Source: Burkholderia stagnalis (GTDB lineage: Bacteria > Pseudomonadota > Gammaproteobacteria > Burkholderiales > Burkholderiaceae). From it: a stretch of 64,000 nt of DNA. Position numbers and translations under genes: made by a program. The stretch covers positions 124,001 through 188,000 of the forward strand of contig NZ_CADESW010000004.1 in the NCBI RefSeq assembly GCF_902830275.1, written 5' to 3'. Of this stretch, positions 19,101-27,351 are shown one piece after another. The notes below the pieces were generated by a model. It was not told where the DNA came from. It did no database searches and saw only the letters and a list, made by a program, of their open reading frames with translations. Numbering within the stretch: the first letter of the stretch is position 1; every line of letters begins with the position of its first letter.

Positions 19101-22100
19101 GCGCGGTGCGACACGACCACGCCCTTCGGCGTGCCGGTCGAGCCCGACGTATAGATCAGGTACGCGCCCTGCTCGGCGTGCGGTGCGATGCGCGTGCCGG
19201 CCGCGTGCGCGAGCGTTGCGTCGGCCGCCAGCGCGTCGACGTCGAGCGGCTGCGCATGCGTGTCGGCCGGCCAGGCCGCGCCATCGGCGACGAGCGCCCA
19301 GCGCGCGCGGCAATCGGCGGCCGCCGCGGCCAGCCGCTCGGCCGGCTGTGCCGGGTCGAGCAGCACGGCCAGCGCGCCGGCCTTCAGCGCGCCGAGCAGG
19401 CCGACGACGAAGCGCGCGGAGCGCTCGATGCACACGACGACCGCTTCCTCGGCCGCCGTGCCGCGCAGCTGCAGCGCGCGGGCGACGCGGTTGGACGCGT
19501 CGTCGAGTTCGGCGAACGTCAGCGACGCGACCGCATCGGCCAGCGCGACGCGATGCGGATACGCGGCGGCCTGCCGCGCGAACGCCGCGACGATATCCGC
19601 GTGCTCGGGCGTGAAGATGCGGCCGTCGCGCGGCTGACGTGCTTCGTGTGTGCCATGCGCACCGTCGCACGGCAGCGCCGTGACCGCGCGCTGCGGATCG
19701 CGCGCGGCCGCCGCGACCAGCGTCGCATAGCTGTCGAGCCATGCGCGCGCGGTGGGCGCGTCGATGCAGTCGGTCGCATACGCGGCGACGAGTTCGATGC
19801 CGCTCGCGTCGTCGGTGAAATCGAGCGCGAAATCGAAACGCGCGGCGAGGTCCGGCCCCGGCGTCGCGACCGCGGTCGCGCCCGGCAGCGCGCTGTCGAG
19901 CCGCGCGTCGAACTGCTGCGCGAACTTGACGCGCAGCCATTCGTCGCCGCGCCGCACCGGCGGCTTCACCGCATCGACGACGCGCTCGAACGGCACGTCC
20001 TGATGCGCGACCGCGTCGAGCGCCGCCGTGCGCGCCGCGTCGACCAGCGCCGCGAACGGCGCGGCGGGCTCGACTTGCACGCGCAGTGCGACGGTGTTCA
20101 GGAACAGCCCGAGCAGCGCGCGGGTTTCCGGCTGCTGGCGATGCGCGACCGGCACCGCGACGACGACGTCGGTCGCGCCCGTCAGCCGTGACAGCCATGC
20201 GTCGAGCGCGGCGGCCAGCACCGTGAAGACCGTCGCGTGCGCGTTGCGCGCGAGCCGCCGCACGTCGGCGGCCGCCGCGTCGGGCAGGCGCAGCGACACG
20301 CGCGCGCCGTGCAGCGTGCGGGCGGCCGGCGGCTGCCGATCGACCGGCAGCGCGAGCGGGCCCGGCGCGTCGCGCAGCGCGGCGCGCCAGTAGTCGAGTT
20401 GCCGCTCGCCCTCGCCGCCGGCGAGCATCTCGCGCTGCCAGTCCGCGTAGTCCGCATACTGGATCGGCAGTGCGGGCAGCGCCGGCGCGTCGCCGTTCGC
20501 ATACGCGCAATAGGCGGCCGCGAGTTCCTCGAACGCGCAGCGCGAGCTCCAGCCGTCGGTGACCGCGTGATGCGCGGTCAGCATCAGACGATGGCGATCG
20601 TCGGCGAGCGCGAGCAGCGTCGCGCGCACGAGCGGGCCTTCGGCCAGATCGAACGGCGCGCTCGCATCGCGCTCGGCCAGCACGGCCGCCTGCGCATCGC
20701 GGGCGGCCGGCGGCAGGTCGCGCAGGTCGACCGGTGCGATCGGCACCGGCAGGCGCGCGTGAATCCGCTGCATCACGACGCCGTCGTCGTTTTCGACGAG
20801 CGTCGTGCGCCAGGCTTCGTGACGGCCGATCACGTGATCGAGCGCGCGCTGCAGCGCGTCGCGATCGAGGATGCCGTCGATCGTCCAGTGTGCGGCGATG
20901 TGGTATGCGGCGCTTGCGTCGCGCGTCTGCGCGAGCACCCAGAAGCGCTGCTGCGCGAGCGACGCGGCGCGTTCGACGAAATTCGCGCCCTCCGCGTGCG
21001 CCCCACGCGCCGCGATCGTGGCGACCGGCGCGCCGGTTTCGCGCTCCGCGCGATCGATCACGTCGGCCAGTTCGGCGAGCGCCGGATCGGCGAACAGCGT
21101 GTCGAGCCGCAGGTTGACGCGCCACTCGGTGCGAATCGCCGCCTGGAGCTGCATCGTCGCGAGCGAATCGGCGCCCAGCGCGAAGAAGCGGTCGTCGCGC
21201 GACGGCGCGACGTCGAGGCCGAGCAGCGCCTGCCAGATGCCGGCGACGCGTTGCTCGGTGGGCGTGCGCGCCGCGTCGCCCGTGGCGCGCGACGTGCGCG
21301 CCGCGGCGATCCGTTCGCGCAGCGCCGCGCGGTCGAGCTTGCCGTTCAGCGTGTACGGCAGCGCATCGCAGCGCACGTACTGGTGCGGCTGCCACGCGGC
21401 CGGCAGGTGGGCGGCGACATGCGCCTTCAGCACCGCGTCGTCGGCCTCCGTGGCCAGCACGAGACACGCGACGAGCCGCGTCGGCCCGCCGTTCGTTTCG
21501 GCGACCACCGCCGCGTCGGCGACGGCCGGGTGCGCGCGCAGGCACGCGGCGATTTCCGCCGGCTCGACCCGCACGCCGCGCACCTGCACCTGGTCGTCGA
21601 GGCGGCCGAGGTAGTCGAACGCGCCGTCGTCGCGCAGCCGCGCGAGGTCGCCGGTGCGATAGACGCGCGCGCCGGGCGCGCCGTCCGGATCGGGCACGAA
21701 GCGCTCGGCCGTCAGCGCCGGCCGGCCGTGATAGCCGCGCGCAAGGCACACGCCGCCGAGCAGCAGCTCGCCGGCCGCGCCGCCGTCGATCCCGTCGACG
21801 CGGGCGACGCGCGGGCCGATGGTCCGGCCGATCGGCAGCGATGCATACGCGTCGTCCGCCGCGAGCGCGGGCGACTCGCCCGGCTCCACCGGCCACAGCA
21901 TCGGCGAGATCACCGCTTCGGTCGGCCCGTAGCCGTTGATGAGCCGCACCGCCGGAAACGTGTTCCGCACGAACTCGAACGCCTGCTGCGGCAGCGCCTC
22001 GCCGCCGAACGCGAGCACGCGCAGCGCGGGCGGCACGCCGTCGCGCGCGGCGACGGCCGCGAACTCGCGCAGGTACGCGGGCGGGAACGCGGCGACGCTG

Positions 22101-22831
22101 ACCCGTTCGCGCACCATCAGTGCATGCGCGGCGTCCGGCGCGAACGGCTGCGCCGGCGCGACCGCGACGCTCGCGCCCACCGCGAGCGGCGCGAGCCAGC
22201 ATTCGTGCGCGGCGTCGAAATTGACCGACGCGAAATGCAGCAGGCGGTCGCCGGCCCCGATCGGCAGCGCGGCCGCGAGCGCGTCGCAGTGCGCGGCGAG
22301 CGGCCCGTGCTCGACCACCACCGCCTTCGGCGTGCCGGTCGAGCCCGACGTATAGATCATGTAGGCGGCCGCACGCGGATGCACCGGCGCGTCATCGTCT
22401 TCTTCGATCGATGCGCCGGCCGCTTGCTCGCCGTCGTCGGCCACGTCGAACGCATGCGCGAACGGCGTGCCCAGCGCCGCGCGGCCGGCCGCGTCGACGA
22501 TGCCGTGCCGCAGGTGCGCGTCGCGCACGATCCAGTCGAGGCGCGCGGCCGGATGGCGCGGATCGAGCGGCACGAACACGCCGCCCGCCTTCAGCACGGC
22601 CAGCAGCGCGACGAACAGCTCGCACGAGCGCTCGACGCACACGCCCACCCGCACCTCGGCGCCGACGCCGGCCGCGCGCAGCCGCCGCGCGAGCCGCGAC
22701 GCGCGCGCATCGAGCGCGCCGCGCGTCAGGCTGGCCGCGGCCGGAAAAGAAATGTCGAGCGCGGGCGCGTCGGGCGCGCGGCGCGCCAGCTCGCGGATTC
22801 GGTGGTGCAACGCAGTCGGGAAACTCGTCAT
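13148..22831 (-). CDS. orbI: OrbI, ornibactin nonribosomal peptide synthetase (A-T-C-A-T-E-C-A-T)
   Basis: A 3227-residue synthetase building the first three residues. Module 1 has no C domain: A1 (YTSGSTGTPKA about residue 163), T1 (FFALGADSL about 553). Module 2: C with HHAVTDGWSS (about 757), A2 (about 1230-1567), T2 (FFELGGDSI about 1621), epimerase with HHLIVDGVSW (about 1820). Module 3: C with HHVLLDGWS (about 2297), A3 (about 2780-3110), T3 (FFLLGGHSL about 3162). Pockets read by eye: A2 D-L-T-K-V-G-H-V-G-K, the aspartate code; A3 D-V-W-H-V-S-L-I-D-K, the serine code; A1 begins D-A-E, as expected for hydroxyornithine. The order Orn-D-Asp-Ser matches ornibactin. ATG 22831 is chosen for the AAGGA 10 nt upstream; an in-frame start at 22873 lacks one. 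Confidence 0.96.
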   Translation of the reverse strand: MTSFPTALHHRIRELARRAPDAPALDISFPAAASLTRGALDARASRLARRLRAAGVGAEVRVGVCVERSCELFVALLAVLKAGGVFVPLDPRHPAARLDWIVRDAHLRHGIVDAAGRAALGTPFAHAFDVADDGEQAAGASIEEDDDAPVHPRAAAYMIYTSGSTGTPKAVVVEHGPLAAHCDALAAALPIGAGDRLLHFASVNFDAAHECWLAPLAVGASVAVAPAQPFAPDAAHALMVRERVSVAAFPPAYLREFAAVAARDGVPPALRVLAFGGEALPQQAFEFVRNTFPAVRLINGYGPTEAVISPMLWPVEPGESPALAADDAYASLPIGRTIGPRVARVDGIDGGAAGELLLGGVCLARGYHGRPALTAERFVPDPDGAPGARVYRTGDLARLRDDGAFDYLGRLDDQVQVRGVRVEPAEIAACLRAHPAVADAAVVAETNGGPTRLVACLVLATEADDAVLKAHVAAHLPAAWQPHQYVRCDALPYTLNGKLDRAALRERIAAARTSRATGDAARTPTEQRVAGIWQALLGLDVAPSRDDRFFALGADSLATMQLQAAIRTEWRVNLRLDTLFADPALAELADVIDRAERETGAPVATIAARGAHAEGANFVERAASLAQQRFWVLAQTRDASAAYHIAAHWTIDGILDRDALQRALDHVIGRHEAWRTTLVENDDGVVMQRIHARLPVPIAPVDLRDLPPAARDAQAAVLAERDASAPFDLAEGPLVRATLLALADDRHRLMLTAHHAVTDGWSSRCAFEELAAAYCAYANGDAPALPALPIQYADYADWQREMLAGGEGERQLDYWRAALRDAPGPLALPVDRQPPAARTLHGARVSLRLPDAAAADVRRLARNAHATVFTVLAAALDAWLSRLTGATDVVVAVPVAHRQQPETRALLGLFLNTVALRVQVEPAAPFAALVDAARTAALDAVAHQDVPFERVVDAVKPPVRRGDEWLRVKFAQQFDARLDSALPGATAVATPGPDLAARFDFALDFTDDASGIELVAAYATDCIDAPTARAWLDSYATLVAAAARDPQRAVTALPCDGAHGTHEARQPRDGRIFTPEHADIVAAFARQAAAYPHRVALADAVASLTFAELDDASNRVARALQLRGTAAEEAVVVCIERSARFVVGLLGALKAGALAVLLDPAQPAERLAAAAADCRARWALVADGAAWPADTHAQPLDVDALAADATLAHAAGTRIAPHAEQGAYLIYTSGSTGTPKGVVVSHRALADYVQGMLDELTFAPDASFAMVSTVAADLGHTTLFGALCAGRTLHLLPASCAFDPDAFADEMRRRDVGVLKIVPSHLQALLEARVPADVLPSHALVTGGETLTWALVARLAALKPACRVINHYGPTEATVGALACDTASMAADARDAAAGVPLGRPLPNARACVLDAFGACVPAGATGELYLGGPGVARGYLNRPGQTAERFLPDPFTPGARLYRTGDRVRLRADGRIAFLGRIDDQVKIRGYRVEPGEVSAAVRAADGIAQAETLALEHDGRMRLVTFVVARDGAPFDEAALRTRLAATLPDYMVPAQIVALPRLPVTANGKIDRAALRALAAAPVAATGGDAPQGAVETTLAEVWQAVLKAPRVGRDDNFFELGGDSILVLQVIARARKRGVRFTPKQLFDGPTVAELARVAKTEAVAAPGSVQPATSAPASSASAAAIERVLTPAQQRFFALGVPQPGHWNQAVAFDVRGAFDADAFARAFDALLTHHDAFRQRFARGATGEWRADDAPRAFDALPFVEVAARDDADALARFDALQRRLDLGRGPLACACAARLPDGATRLFVAIHHLIVDGVSWRILLDDLDTAYRAACERRPVRLAPQGPRADAWAARLAQAATDPASPFANEAAYWAGMAHGDELAPDHPDAAATNADAAVVVQTIDAALTRAALTDAHAAYRTQTIELLAAALAIALTGARDGVQTPVSCRVELEGHGREALFDDADPSRTIGWLTSHYPVSLPIAASACDTLCAIKDTLRAVPHKGLGFGVLAHYGAAATRAALAAVPRPRVTFNYLGQFDAPRDATLVPRFGGAGVERDPQGPLGNLLAIHAYLDDGRDGARTLKLHWVYGAPQFERATIDALAARFAAALRELVDACATRVARRGGGATPGDFPLARRAGLTQAAIERAPLDWRTIDDVYPLSPMQQGILFHALFAPGHASYVNQLVATATRLDADRLAAAFDASIARHDILRTSVMPDEAAPLQRVHRQAAQPVEQLDWRTRGAAFDADFDAWLAADRARGFDWNQPPLMRLTLIRETDDAWRVVWTRHHVLLDGWSTARLLADVLRDYRDPDAVSPFASRPALRYRDFIAWLGERDRDAEERFWTARLARLDAPTLIAERTADRAEADVVTWRASIGTDAMARVTHAARALKLTVNTLVQGAWALALQRMTHQPAVAFGATVAGRPDALPDVDAVLGLFINTVPVITAPAPQQRAADWLQALQRDNAAAAEHAHTPLADIQRWARGAGGALFDTLVVFENYPVEATDGGDDPRALALRDVRSIESTDFALTLVIESGADLTIDYGYDTARIDAAQVETWHRAFACALDALARTPDARLGALSISDGAARDALAQRQATARTWPADRQRPLHVQFEAAARATPDAIALEYAYAHGGMHRMTYRELDACTSRVAAALRRHGVQPDTPVALCVERSFDMVAALVGVLKAGAAYLPVDPDYPAERIAYLLRDARPAVVLTQAHLRAQVEAALGDAAGTQLLTVSDLLAQDAAPDTTVAPIAIVDTQLAYLIYTSGSTGKPKGAGNTHGALANRIAWMQDAYRLTRDDVVLHKTPFGFDVSVWEFVWPLSVGAKLAIAAPGDHRDPARLAAAIHAHRVTVLHFVPSMLAAFAAHLDDFGAAAQCDSVRLIVASGEALAPELVAKVARLLPRATLVNLYGPTEAAIDVSHWTCGPADAHAHAVPIGHPIANLQLHVLDAAWQPVPAGATGELYLAGAGLARGYLGRPGLSAERFVPDPFVPGARMYRTGDLARRRADGALDYLGRVDTQVKLRGQRIEPGEIEALLRAAPGVHDAVVIVRDEQLIGYVARGDAQTLDTAALLDALRAQLPAYMVPSQLIELDALPVTPNGKCDRHALPAPVREAATEVMLATDTERALAAIWQRVLHVDAIGRDGDFFLLGGHSLLATQAHAQANLHWGLALPLRTLFDTRTLARCAEAIDSACAARGATDAASAIDALLGELEIQ

Positions 22832-22902
22832 GTGCGTGAAGTCCTTCGGGTCCGGCCGCTTCGGCCAAGTCACGGGGCCGCGCTGGGCGGCTTCACTGGT
22901 GT

Positions 22903-22927
22903 GACGAACGGCGCGGCCGATTTTTTA
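22903..22927 (-). promoter_or_regulatory. OrbS-dependent promoter of orbI operon
   Basis: On the minus strand TAAAA (22927-22923), a 16-nt spacer and CGTC (22906-22903) match the PvdS/OrbS iron-starvation sigma pattern. The start codon of orbI lies about 70 nt downstream. The same layout recurs before orbE and orbH. Confidence 0.85.
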
Positions 22928-22967
22928 CCGCGAATGTTCAACGCTTCGTCGCCGAGGGCCGTCTTGC

Positions 22968-22992
22968 TAAATATTTCCGGAGCCCATTCGTC
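22968..22992 (+). promoter_or_regulatory. OrbS-dependent promoter of orbE
   Basis: TAAAT (22968-22972), N16, CGTC (22989-22992) on the plus strand, back to back with the orbI promoter and about 40 bp from it. The sequence after CGTC (TATTCGGCAGGAG) is almost the same as at the orbH promoter. Confidence 0.85.
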
Positions 22993-23048
22993 TATTCGGC
23001 AGGAGGCGCGCCGCGCCGCCATTCGTTCTCCCTCTATTGACGTTGCCG

Positions 23049-24806
23049 ATGACAGCCGCCCACGAGCCTTCTCCCCCGCCTTCCCGTCCGCCCGCCGACG
23101 CCGCGCCGCCCGCGCGCCCGGCGGCGCGCCTGATCCTCGCGCTGCTGCGCGAAAGCCGCGCCGCGCTCGCGCTCGCGCTCGTCGCGTGCGTGCTGAACGG
23201 CGTCGCGAGCGTGCTGCTGGTCGCGACACTGAACCGTGCGCTCGCGCAGCCGGGCGCCGCCGATACGACGCTCGCATGGCGCTTCGCGCTGTGCGCGGTG
23301 ATCGCGCTGGTTACGCGGATCGTGTCGGGCGTGCTGTTCGCGCGGCTGTCGCAGGACACGATGGCGCGGCTGCGCGCGCATCTCGCGCGCCGGGTCGGCG
23401 CGGCCGAGCTGCGCGACGTCGAGCGCATCGGCGCGGCGCCCGTGCAATCGGTGCTGACCGACGACGCGACCAACGTGTCGATGCTGTTCTTCGCACTGCC
23501 GAACCTCGTGATGCACGGCTCGATCGTGTTCGGCTGCCTCGGCTATCTCGCGTGGCTGTCGTGGCCCGTGTGCCTGCTGGCGCTCGCGGCGATCGTCGCG
23601 GGCTCGCTCGGCTATCACACCGGCGACCGCCGCGCGATCGCATCGCTCGAAGCGGCGGGCCGCGCGCAGGACAAGCTGTTCGGCTATCTCGGCGCGCTGT
23701 TCTCCGGCGCGAAGGAGCTGAAGCTGCACGACGCGCGCGCCCGCCAGTTCGTCGACGGCCAGTTGGGCGCGGCGATCGGCGAGGTGCGCGACCACCGCCG
23801 CCGCGCGTTCAGCGCGTATGCGGTCGGCGTGGGCTGGATCATCTTCCTGTTCTATGTGTTCCTCGGCGCGGCCGCGTTCTGGCCGGCGCTCGGCGTGCAC
23901 GCGGATCCGGGCGCGACGGCCGGCTACGTGGTCGTGTTCCTGTTCATGCTGGTGCCGCTCGACGGGCTGCTGAACAACCTGCCGACCGTCAACGCGGCGC
24001 GCGTGTCGCTCGCGCGCATCGAGGACGTGATGGCCGAGTTCGGCGCGCTGCGCACGGCGCCGCCGGCGAGCGACGCGCCGGACGCAGTGTCCGCCGTCTC
24101 GCCCGCCGGCGCGGTTACGCTGCGCGGCGTCACGCATTCGTATTTCCACGAGCGCGACGAGCGCATGTTCAGCATCGGCCCGATCGACCTGACGCTGAAG
24201 CCCGGCGAACTGGTGTTCATCGTCGGCGGCAACGGCAGCGGCAAGACCACGCTCGCGAAGGTGCTGACGGGGCTTTACGAGCCCGAGGCAGGCGCGATCG
24301 AGGTCGACGGCCGGCCGATCGGCTGGCGCGAGCGCGCCGCGTACCGGCAGCGCTTCAGCGCGGTGTTCAACGATTTCCACCTGTTCGACGCGCTGCTCGG
24401 CATCGTCGACCCCGACGATCCGGCGCGCGCGCAGGCCGATGCGCGCGCGAACGCGCTGGTCGCGAAGCTCGCGCTCGATCACAAGGTGAAGGTGGTCGAC
24501 GGCGCGTTCTCGACCCGCGCGCTGTCGACCGGGCAGCGCAAGCGGCTCGCGCTCGTCGTCGCGTATCTGGAGGACCGGCCTTTCTACCTGTTCGACGAAT
24601 GGGCGGCCGACCAGGATCCGACGTTCAAGGCGGTGTTCTACGAACAGCTGCTGCCCGAGCTGCGCGCGCGCGGCAAGGCGGTGGTCGTGATCACGCACGA
24701 CGATCGCTACTTCAACCTGGCCGACCGGCTGCTGAAGCTCGACAACGGGCAGATCGTCAGCGATACGTCGCCAGCGCGGCAGCGGGTCGAAGCGGTGAAT
24801 GCGTGA
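23049..24806 (+). CDS. orbE: OrbE, cyclic-peptide/siderophore ABC exporter (PvdE-like)
   Basis: Inner membrane half-transporter of the PvdE/SyrD family, thought to export the siderophore or its precursor. The membrane domain spans roughly residues 25-310 with six segments (for example LVACVLNGVASVLLVATL and VGWIIFLFYVFLGAAAF). The ATPase domain follows with Walker A GGNGSGKTT (about residue 395), signature STGQRKRLALV and Walker B FYLFDEW, and a late H-loop VVITHDDRYF. The ATG at 23049 is used; a TTG at 23037 is possible, and neither has a clear ribosome site. It is the only biosynthetic-locus gene on the plus strand apart from the VOC gene that follows. Confidence 0.93.
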   Translation: MTAAHEPSPPPSRPPADAAPPARPAARLILALLRESRAALALALVACVLNGVASVLLVATLNRALAQPGAADTTLAWRFALCAVIALVTRIVSGVLFARLSQDTMARLRAHLARRVGAAELRDVERIGAAPVQSVLTDDATNVSMLFFALPNLVMHGSIVFGCLGYLAWLSWPVCLLALAAIVAGSLGYHTGDRRAIASLEAAGRAQDKLFGYLGALFSGAKELKLHDARARQFVDGQLGAAIGEVRDHRRRAFSAYAVGVGWIIFLFYVFLGAAAFWPALGVHADPGATAGYVVVFLFMLVPLDGLLNNLPTVNAARVSLARIEDVMAEFGALRTAPPASDAPDAVSAVSPAGAVTLRGVTHSYFHERDERMFSIGPIDLTLKPGELVFIVGGNGSGKTTLAKVLTGLYEPEAGAIEVDGRPIGWRERAAYRQRFSAVFNDFHLFDALLGIVDPDDPARAQADARANALVAKLALDHKVKVVDGAFSTRALSTGQRKRLALVVAYLEDRPFYLFDEWAADQDPTFKAVFYEQLLPELRARGKAVVVITHDDRYFNLADRLLKLDNGQIVSDTSPARQRVEAVNA

Positions 24807-24816
24807 CGTGCGGGCG

Positions 24817-24844
24817 CCGGCGCGGCGGCTTGCCGCTGCGCCGG
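24817..24844 (+). terminator. Hairpin downstream of orbE
   Basis: Stem CCGGCGC/GCGCCGG continued by GCGGC/GCCGC starts 11 nt after the orbE stop. It has no U-tract, so it is only a possible terminator or 3' stabiliser. Confidence 0.35.
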
Positions 24845-25024
24845 TGAGCCCGGCTCGACGTGACCGGGCCAATGGATCGGCGCGACGCGCAAAAATGCAG
24901 GCGAAGGCCGGGGCCTTGCCGGGTATGATTGGCGACCCTTCGTCGAGGCCGCGACGACCTGCGCTGAATCTTCCGCTTCCGCTGCGCGCGACGCGGCTCA
25001 CCCCGTCAATCAAGGAGACCCGCC

Positions 25025-25444
25025 ATGGAATGGGCCGCTCTCGTTCCGGAACTGATCTGCACGGACCTCGCCCGGAGCATGACGTTCTATCGTGACCTGC
25101 TTGGCTTCCGGGTTCGCTTCGAGCGTCCCGAGGATCGCTTTGCCTATCTCGACCTCGGGCACGCCCAGTTGATGCTCGAGCAGCAGCATCCGGAGAGCTG
25201 GCTGACCGGCCCGATGCAGTTTCCGCGCGGGCAAGGCATCAATCTGCAGATCGAGGTCGACTCGATCGAGCCCATTCACCACCGCTTGCGCGACGCAGGC
25301 ATCGCGCTGTTCGCCGAGCCGCGGACGTCGTGGTATCGCCAGGACGATCTGGAACACGGCCAGATCGAGATGCTGGTGCAGGACCCCGACGGCTATCTTC
25401 TGCGTCTGGTGGAAATCCTGGACGAGCGGCCGTATCGGGCGTAA
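25025..25444 (+). CDS. VOC-fold (glyoxalase/bleomycin-resistance family) protein
   Basis: A 139-residue small protein of the vicinal-oxygen-chelate superfamily, with two beta-alpha-beta-beta-beta repeats. The first starts LVPELICTDLARSMTFYRDLLGF; the second is around INLQIEVDSIEPIHHRLRDAG and ends LVQDPDGYLLRLVEI. It has a strong ribosome site AAGGAGA 6 nt before ATG. It lies between orbE and the convergent orbB but shows no OrbS promoter of its own. Members bind metals, drugs or act as small isomerases and dioxygenases; the substrate is not predictable here. It is not part of the described ornibactin pathway. Confidence 0.85.
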   Translation: MEWAALVPELICTDLARSMTFYRDLLGFRVRFERPEDRFAYLDLGHAQLMLEQQHPESWLTGPMQFPRGQGINLQIEVDSIEPIHHRLRDAGIALFAEPRTSWYRQDDLEHGQIEMLVQDPDGYLLRLVEILDERPYRA

Positions 25445-25525
25445 CCGGCGGTCCGTCTCCCGAGCGTCCTCACGCGTGGCGACAGTGCGACGTGCGAATG
25501 CGTCGCCGTGACGCGCGACCTCACG

Positions 25526-26545
25526 TCAGCGCGCCGGCGGCAACGCCAGCAGCGTATCGGTCATCACGTCGGCCAGCTTCAGCGCCGACATCGGGCCGCC
25601 AAACCCCCAGATATTGCGTTCGACCAGCGCGACCCGATGCGCCCGGCGCGCGGGCACGTATCGCCAGACCGGCGAATCGAGCTTCGAGTCGAGCGGCACG
25701 TCCACGCCGCCCGTGGTCACGAACAGCACGGCCAGGTCGCGTTGCGGGAGCAGGTCCGCCGAGGTCACGTAGAGCGTACCTTCGCGGGTCGGCTTCTTCG
25801 GCCACAGTTCGACGCCGAGCACGCGCGCGAGTCCGGCCGCCGTGCTGTTGCCCGTATACGCCCAGTACCGATCGGGCAGCCCGAGATCCTGCAGCAGCGC
25901 GACGCGTTCGTGTTGCCGTCCCGCCGCCGCGAGCCGCTGCGCGTTGCGCGCGAGGCCGGCGTCGAGCTGCGCTTCGACCGCCTGCGCGCGCGCGCTGCGC
26001 CCCGTCACCGCGCCGATCGTGCGGAAGATCTGCCGGGTCCAGTCGAGCTGGGTCACGGGCACGCCGCCTTCGTTCACGTTCGGGCTGAACTGGAACAGGA
26101 TCGTCGGCGCGATCCGGTCGAGCGCATCGAAAATCGGCGCATGCCGGAAGCCGACGCCGATGATCAGGTCGGGCTTGACCGCCGCGATCGCCTCGAGCCC
26201 CGGCTCCTGCCGCGACCCGACGTCCGTCACGTGCGCGAAGCGCGCGTTGTCGTAGCCGAGCCAGCCCGGATAGAACGCGGTGTCGACCATGCCGACCGGC
26301 GTGATGTCGAGCGCCGCGAGGCTTTCCGCGAACATGAACTCGAGCGCGACGACGCGCAGCGGCCGCGCCGGCATCGCTGCGCTCGCCTGCGAGACGACCG
26401 GATTGCCGGCCAGCGACGCGCCGGCGGGCATGCCGCCGCTTCGCCCGCGCGCGGCATCGCCCGAGGCGGCCTGCGCGGCCAGCGGCCAGCCCGCGCCAAG
26501 CGCGGCAAGCTGCGCCAGCGCGCGCCGCCGGCCGGGCGCCGTCAA
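25526..26545 (-). CDS. orbB: OrbB, periplasmic ferric-ornibactin binding protein
   Basis: FhuD/FecB-type periplasmic binding protein of 339 residues that carries ferric ornibactin to OrbD. A signal with a twin-arginine look, [22 protein letters not shown], is followed by the binding fold ([22 protein letters not shown], then [19 protein letters not shown] and [19 protein letters not shown]). The start is TTG 26545, which overlaps the orbF stop (TTGA); AGGA lies about 12 nt upstream. No other start keeps the signal peptide. It is the last gene of the orbH-orbB operon. Confidence 0.9.
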   Translation of the reverse strand: MTAPGRRRALAQLAALGAGWPLAAQAASGDAARGRSGGMPAGASLAGNPVVSQASAAMPARPLRVVALEFMFAESLAALDITPVGMVDTAFYPGWLGYDNARFAHVTDVGSRQEPGLEAIAAVKPDLIIGVGFRHAPIFDALDRIAPTILFQFSPNVNEGGVPVTQLDWTRQIFRTIGAVTGRSARAQAVEAQLDAGLARNAQRLAAAGRQHERVALLQDLGLPDRYWAYTGNSTAAGLARVLGVELWPKKPTREGTLYVTSADLLPQRDLAVLFVTTGGVDVPLDSKLDSPVWRYVPARRAHRVALVERNIWGFGGPMSALKLADVMTDTLLALPPAR

Positions 26546-27351
26546 CGAATCGCGTCCTGCCCGGCCAGCGCCGCGTCGTCCATCGTCAGTAGCAAGGGGC
26601 AGCTTCCACACAGTTGCGTTTCTCCAGGGATTTCGTAGCGCAGGCAGCACACGCGGCGCGCACGGAACGGCGTCGGCAATAGCGGCGAGCGCGGCACGGC
26701 ATCGCGCACGGGCATGCGCAGCGGATTGGGTTCGCCGTCGATGCACGCCGAGCGGAACAGCCACGCGGCGTCGCGCGCCGGATCGGCCGCGCACGGCTGC
26801 GCGCGGCAGACGTCGAGCAGGTAGTCGAGCAGATTGCCGGCGTTGCTCCACAGCACGCGCGGCGTGACGCGCCCCATCTCGGCCAGCAGGTCGATCACCG
26901 CGTCGAGATGCGCGACGAGCCCCGCATAGCGCAGCGCCGGATCGTCGCAGGGCTCGCCCAGCGCGTGCGGCGCGAACGCCAGCCCGACGGGCATCCCGTC
27001 GTCGAGCACGACGAACGTGCGTTCGGGCGCCATGTCGAGCGGCCGGCCGAGCAGCAGCGCGGCGACGACGCCCGCCGGCGCCGCGCGGCCGAAGTAGTAC
27101 TTGCTCCATTGCGACAGCAGCGCGCGCGCATGCGTGGAAGGATCGCCGCCGTAGTGGCGGACCATCGCGTCGAGCAGCGCATCGCGGTGGTCGGGGAGCG
27201 CCGTCACCGGTACGCGCGTCGTGCCGCATGCGGAGGCGTGGTCGGGCATGCCGAGCCACACCGTGTCGAGATACGGCGCGAACTCGGCCGGCGCGAACGA
27301 CGCGAAGCACGTCGCGCGCGCGTGGCGCACGTCGGGGGCCGGCGGCGTCAT
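26542..27351 (-). CDS. orbF: OrbF, FhuF-type siderophore-iron reductase
   Basis: A 269-residue cytoplasmic ferric reductase that should release iron from imported ornibactin. The C-terminus carries the FhuF [2Fe-2S] ligand pattern CC-x10-C-x2-C ([19 protein letters not shown]). The upstream part has an FhuF-like [20 protein letters not shown] block. The ATG overlaps the orbD stop (ATGA) and its own stop overlaps orbB (TTGA). Confidence 0.92.
   Translation of the reverse strand: MTPPAPDVRHARATCFASFAPAEFAPYLDTVWLGMPDHASACGTTRVPVTALPDHRDALLDAMVRHYGGDPSTHARALLSQWSKYYFGRAAPAGVVAALLLGRPLDMAPERTFVVLDDGMPVGLAFAPHALGEPCDDPALRYAGLVAHLDAVIDLLAEMGRVTPRVLWSNAGNLLDYLLDVCRAQPCAADPARDAAWLFRSACIDGEPNPLRMPVRDAVPRSPLLPTPFRARRVCCLRYEIPGETQLCGSCPLLLTMDDAALAGQDAIR

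Noticed and set aside
13124-20191. Very long plus-strand open frame opposite orbI
   Set aside because: It is the antisense of a clear NRPS gene in GC-rich DNA, where stop codons are rare in the opposite frames. Its translation is Arg-, Ala- and Gln/His-biased, without domains.
25473-25515. Bulged inverted repeat between the VOC gene and orbB
   Set aside because: Arms CGCGT/ACGCG and GGCGAC/GTCGCC are interrupted by a 3-nt bulge, enclose a long loop and lack a T-run in either direction, so I did not call a bidirectional terminator.
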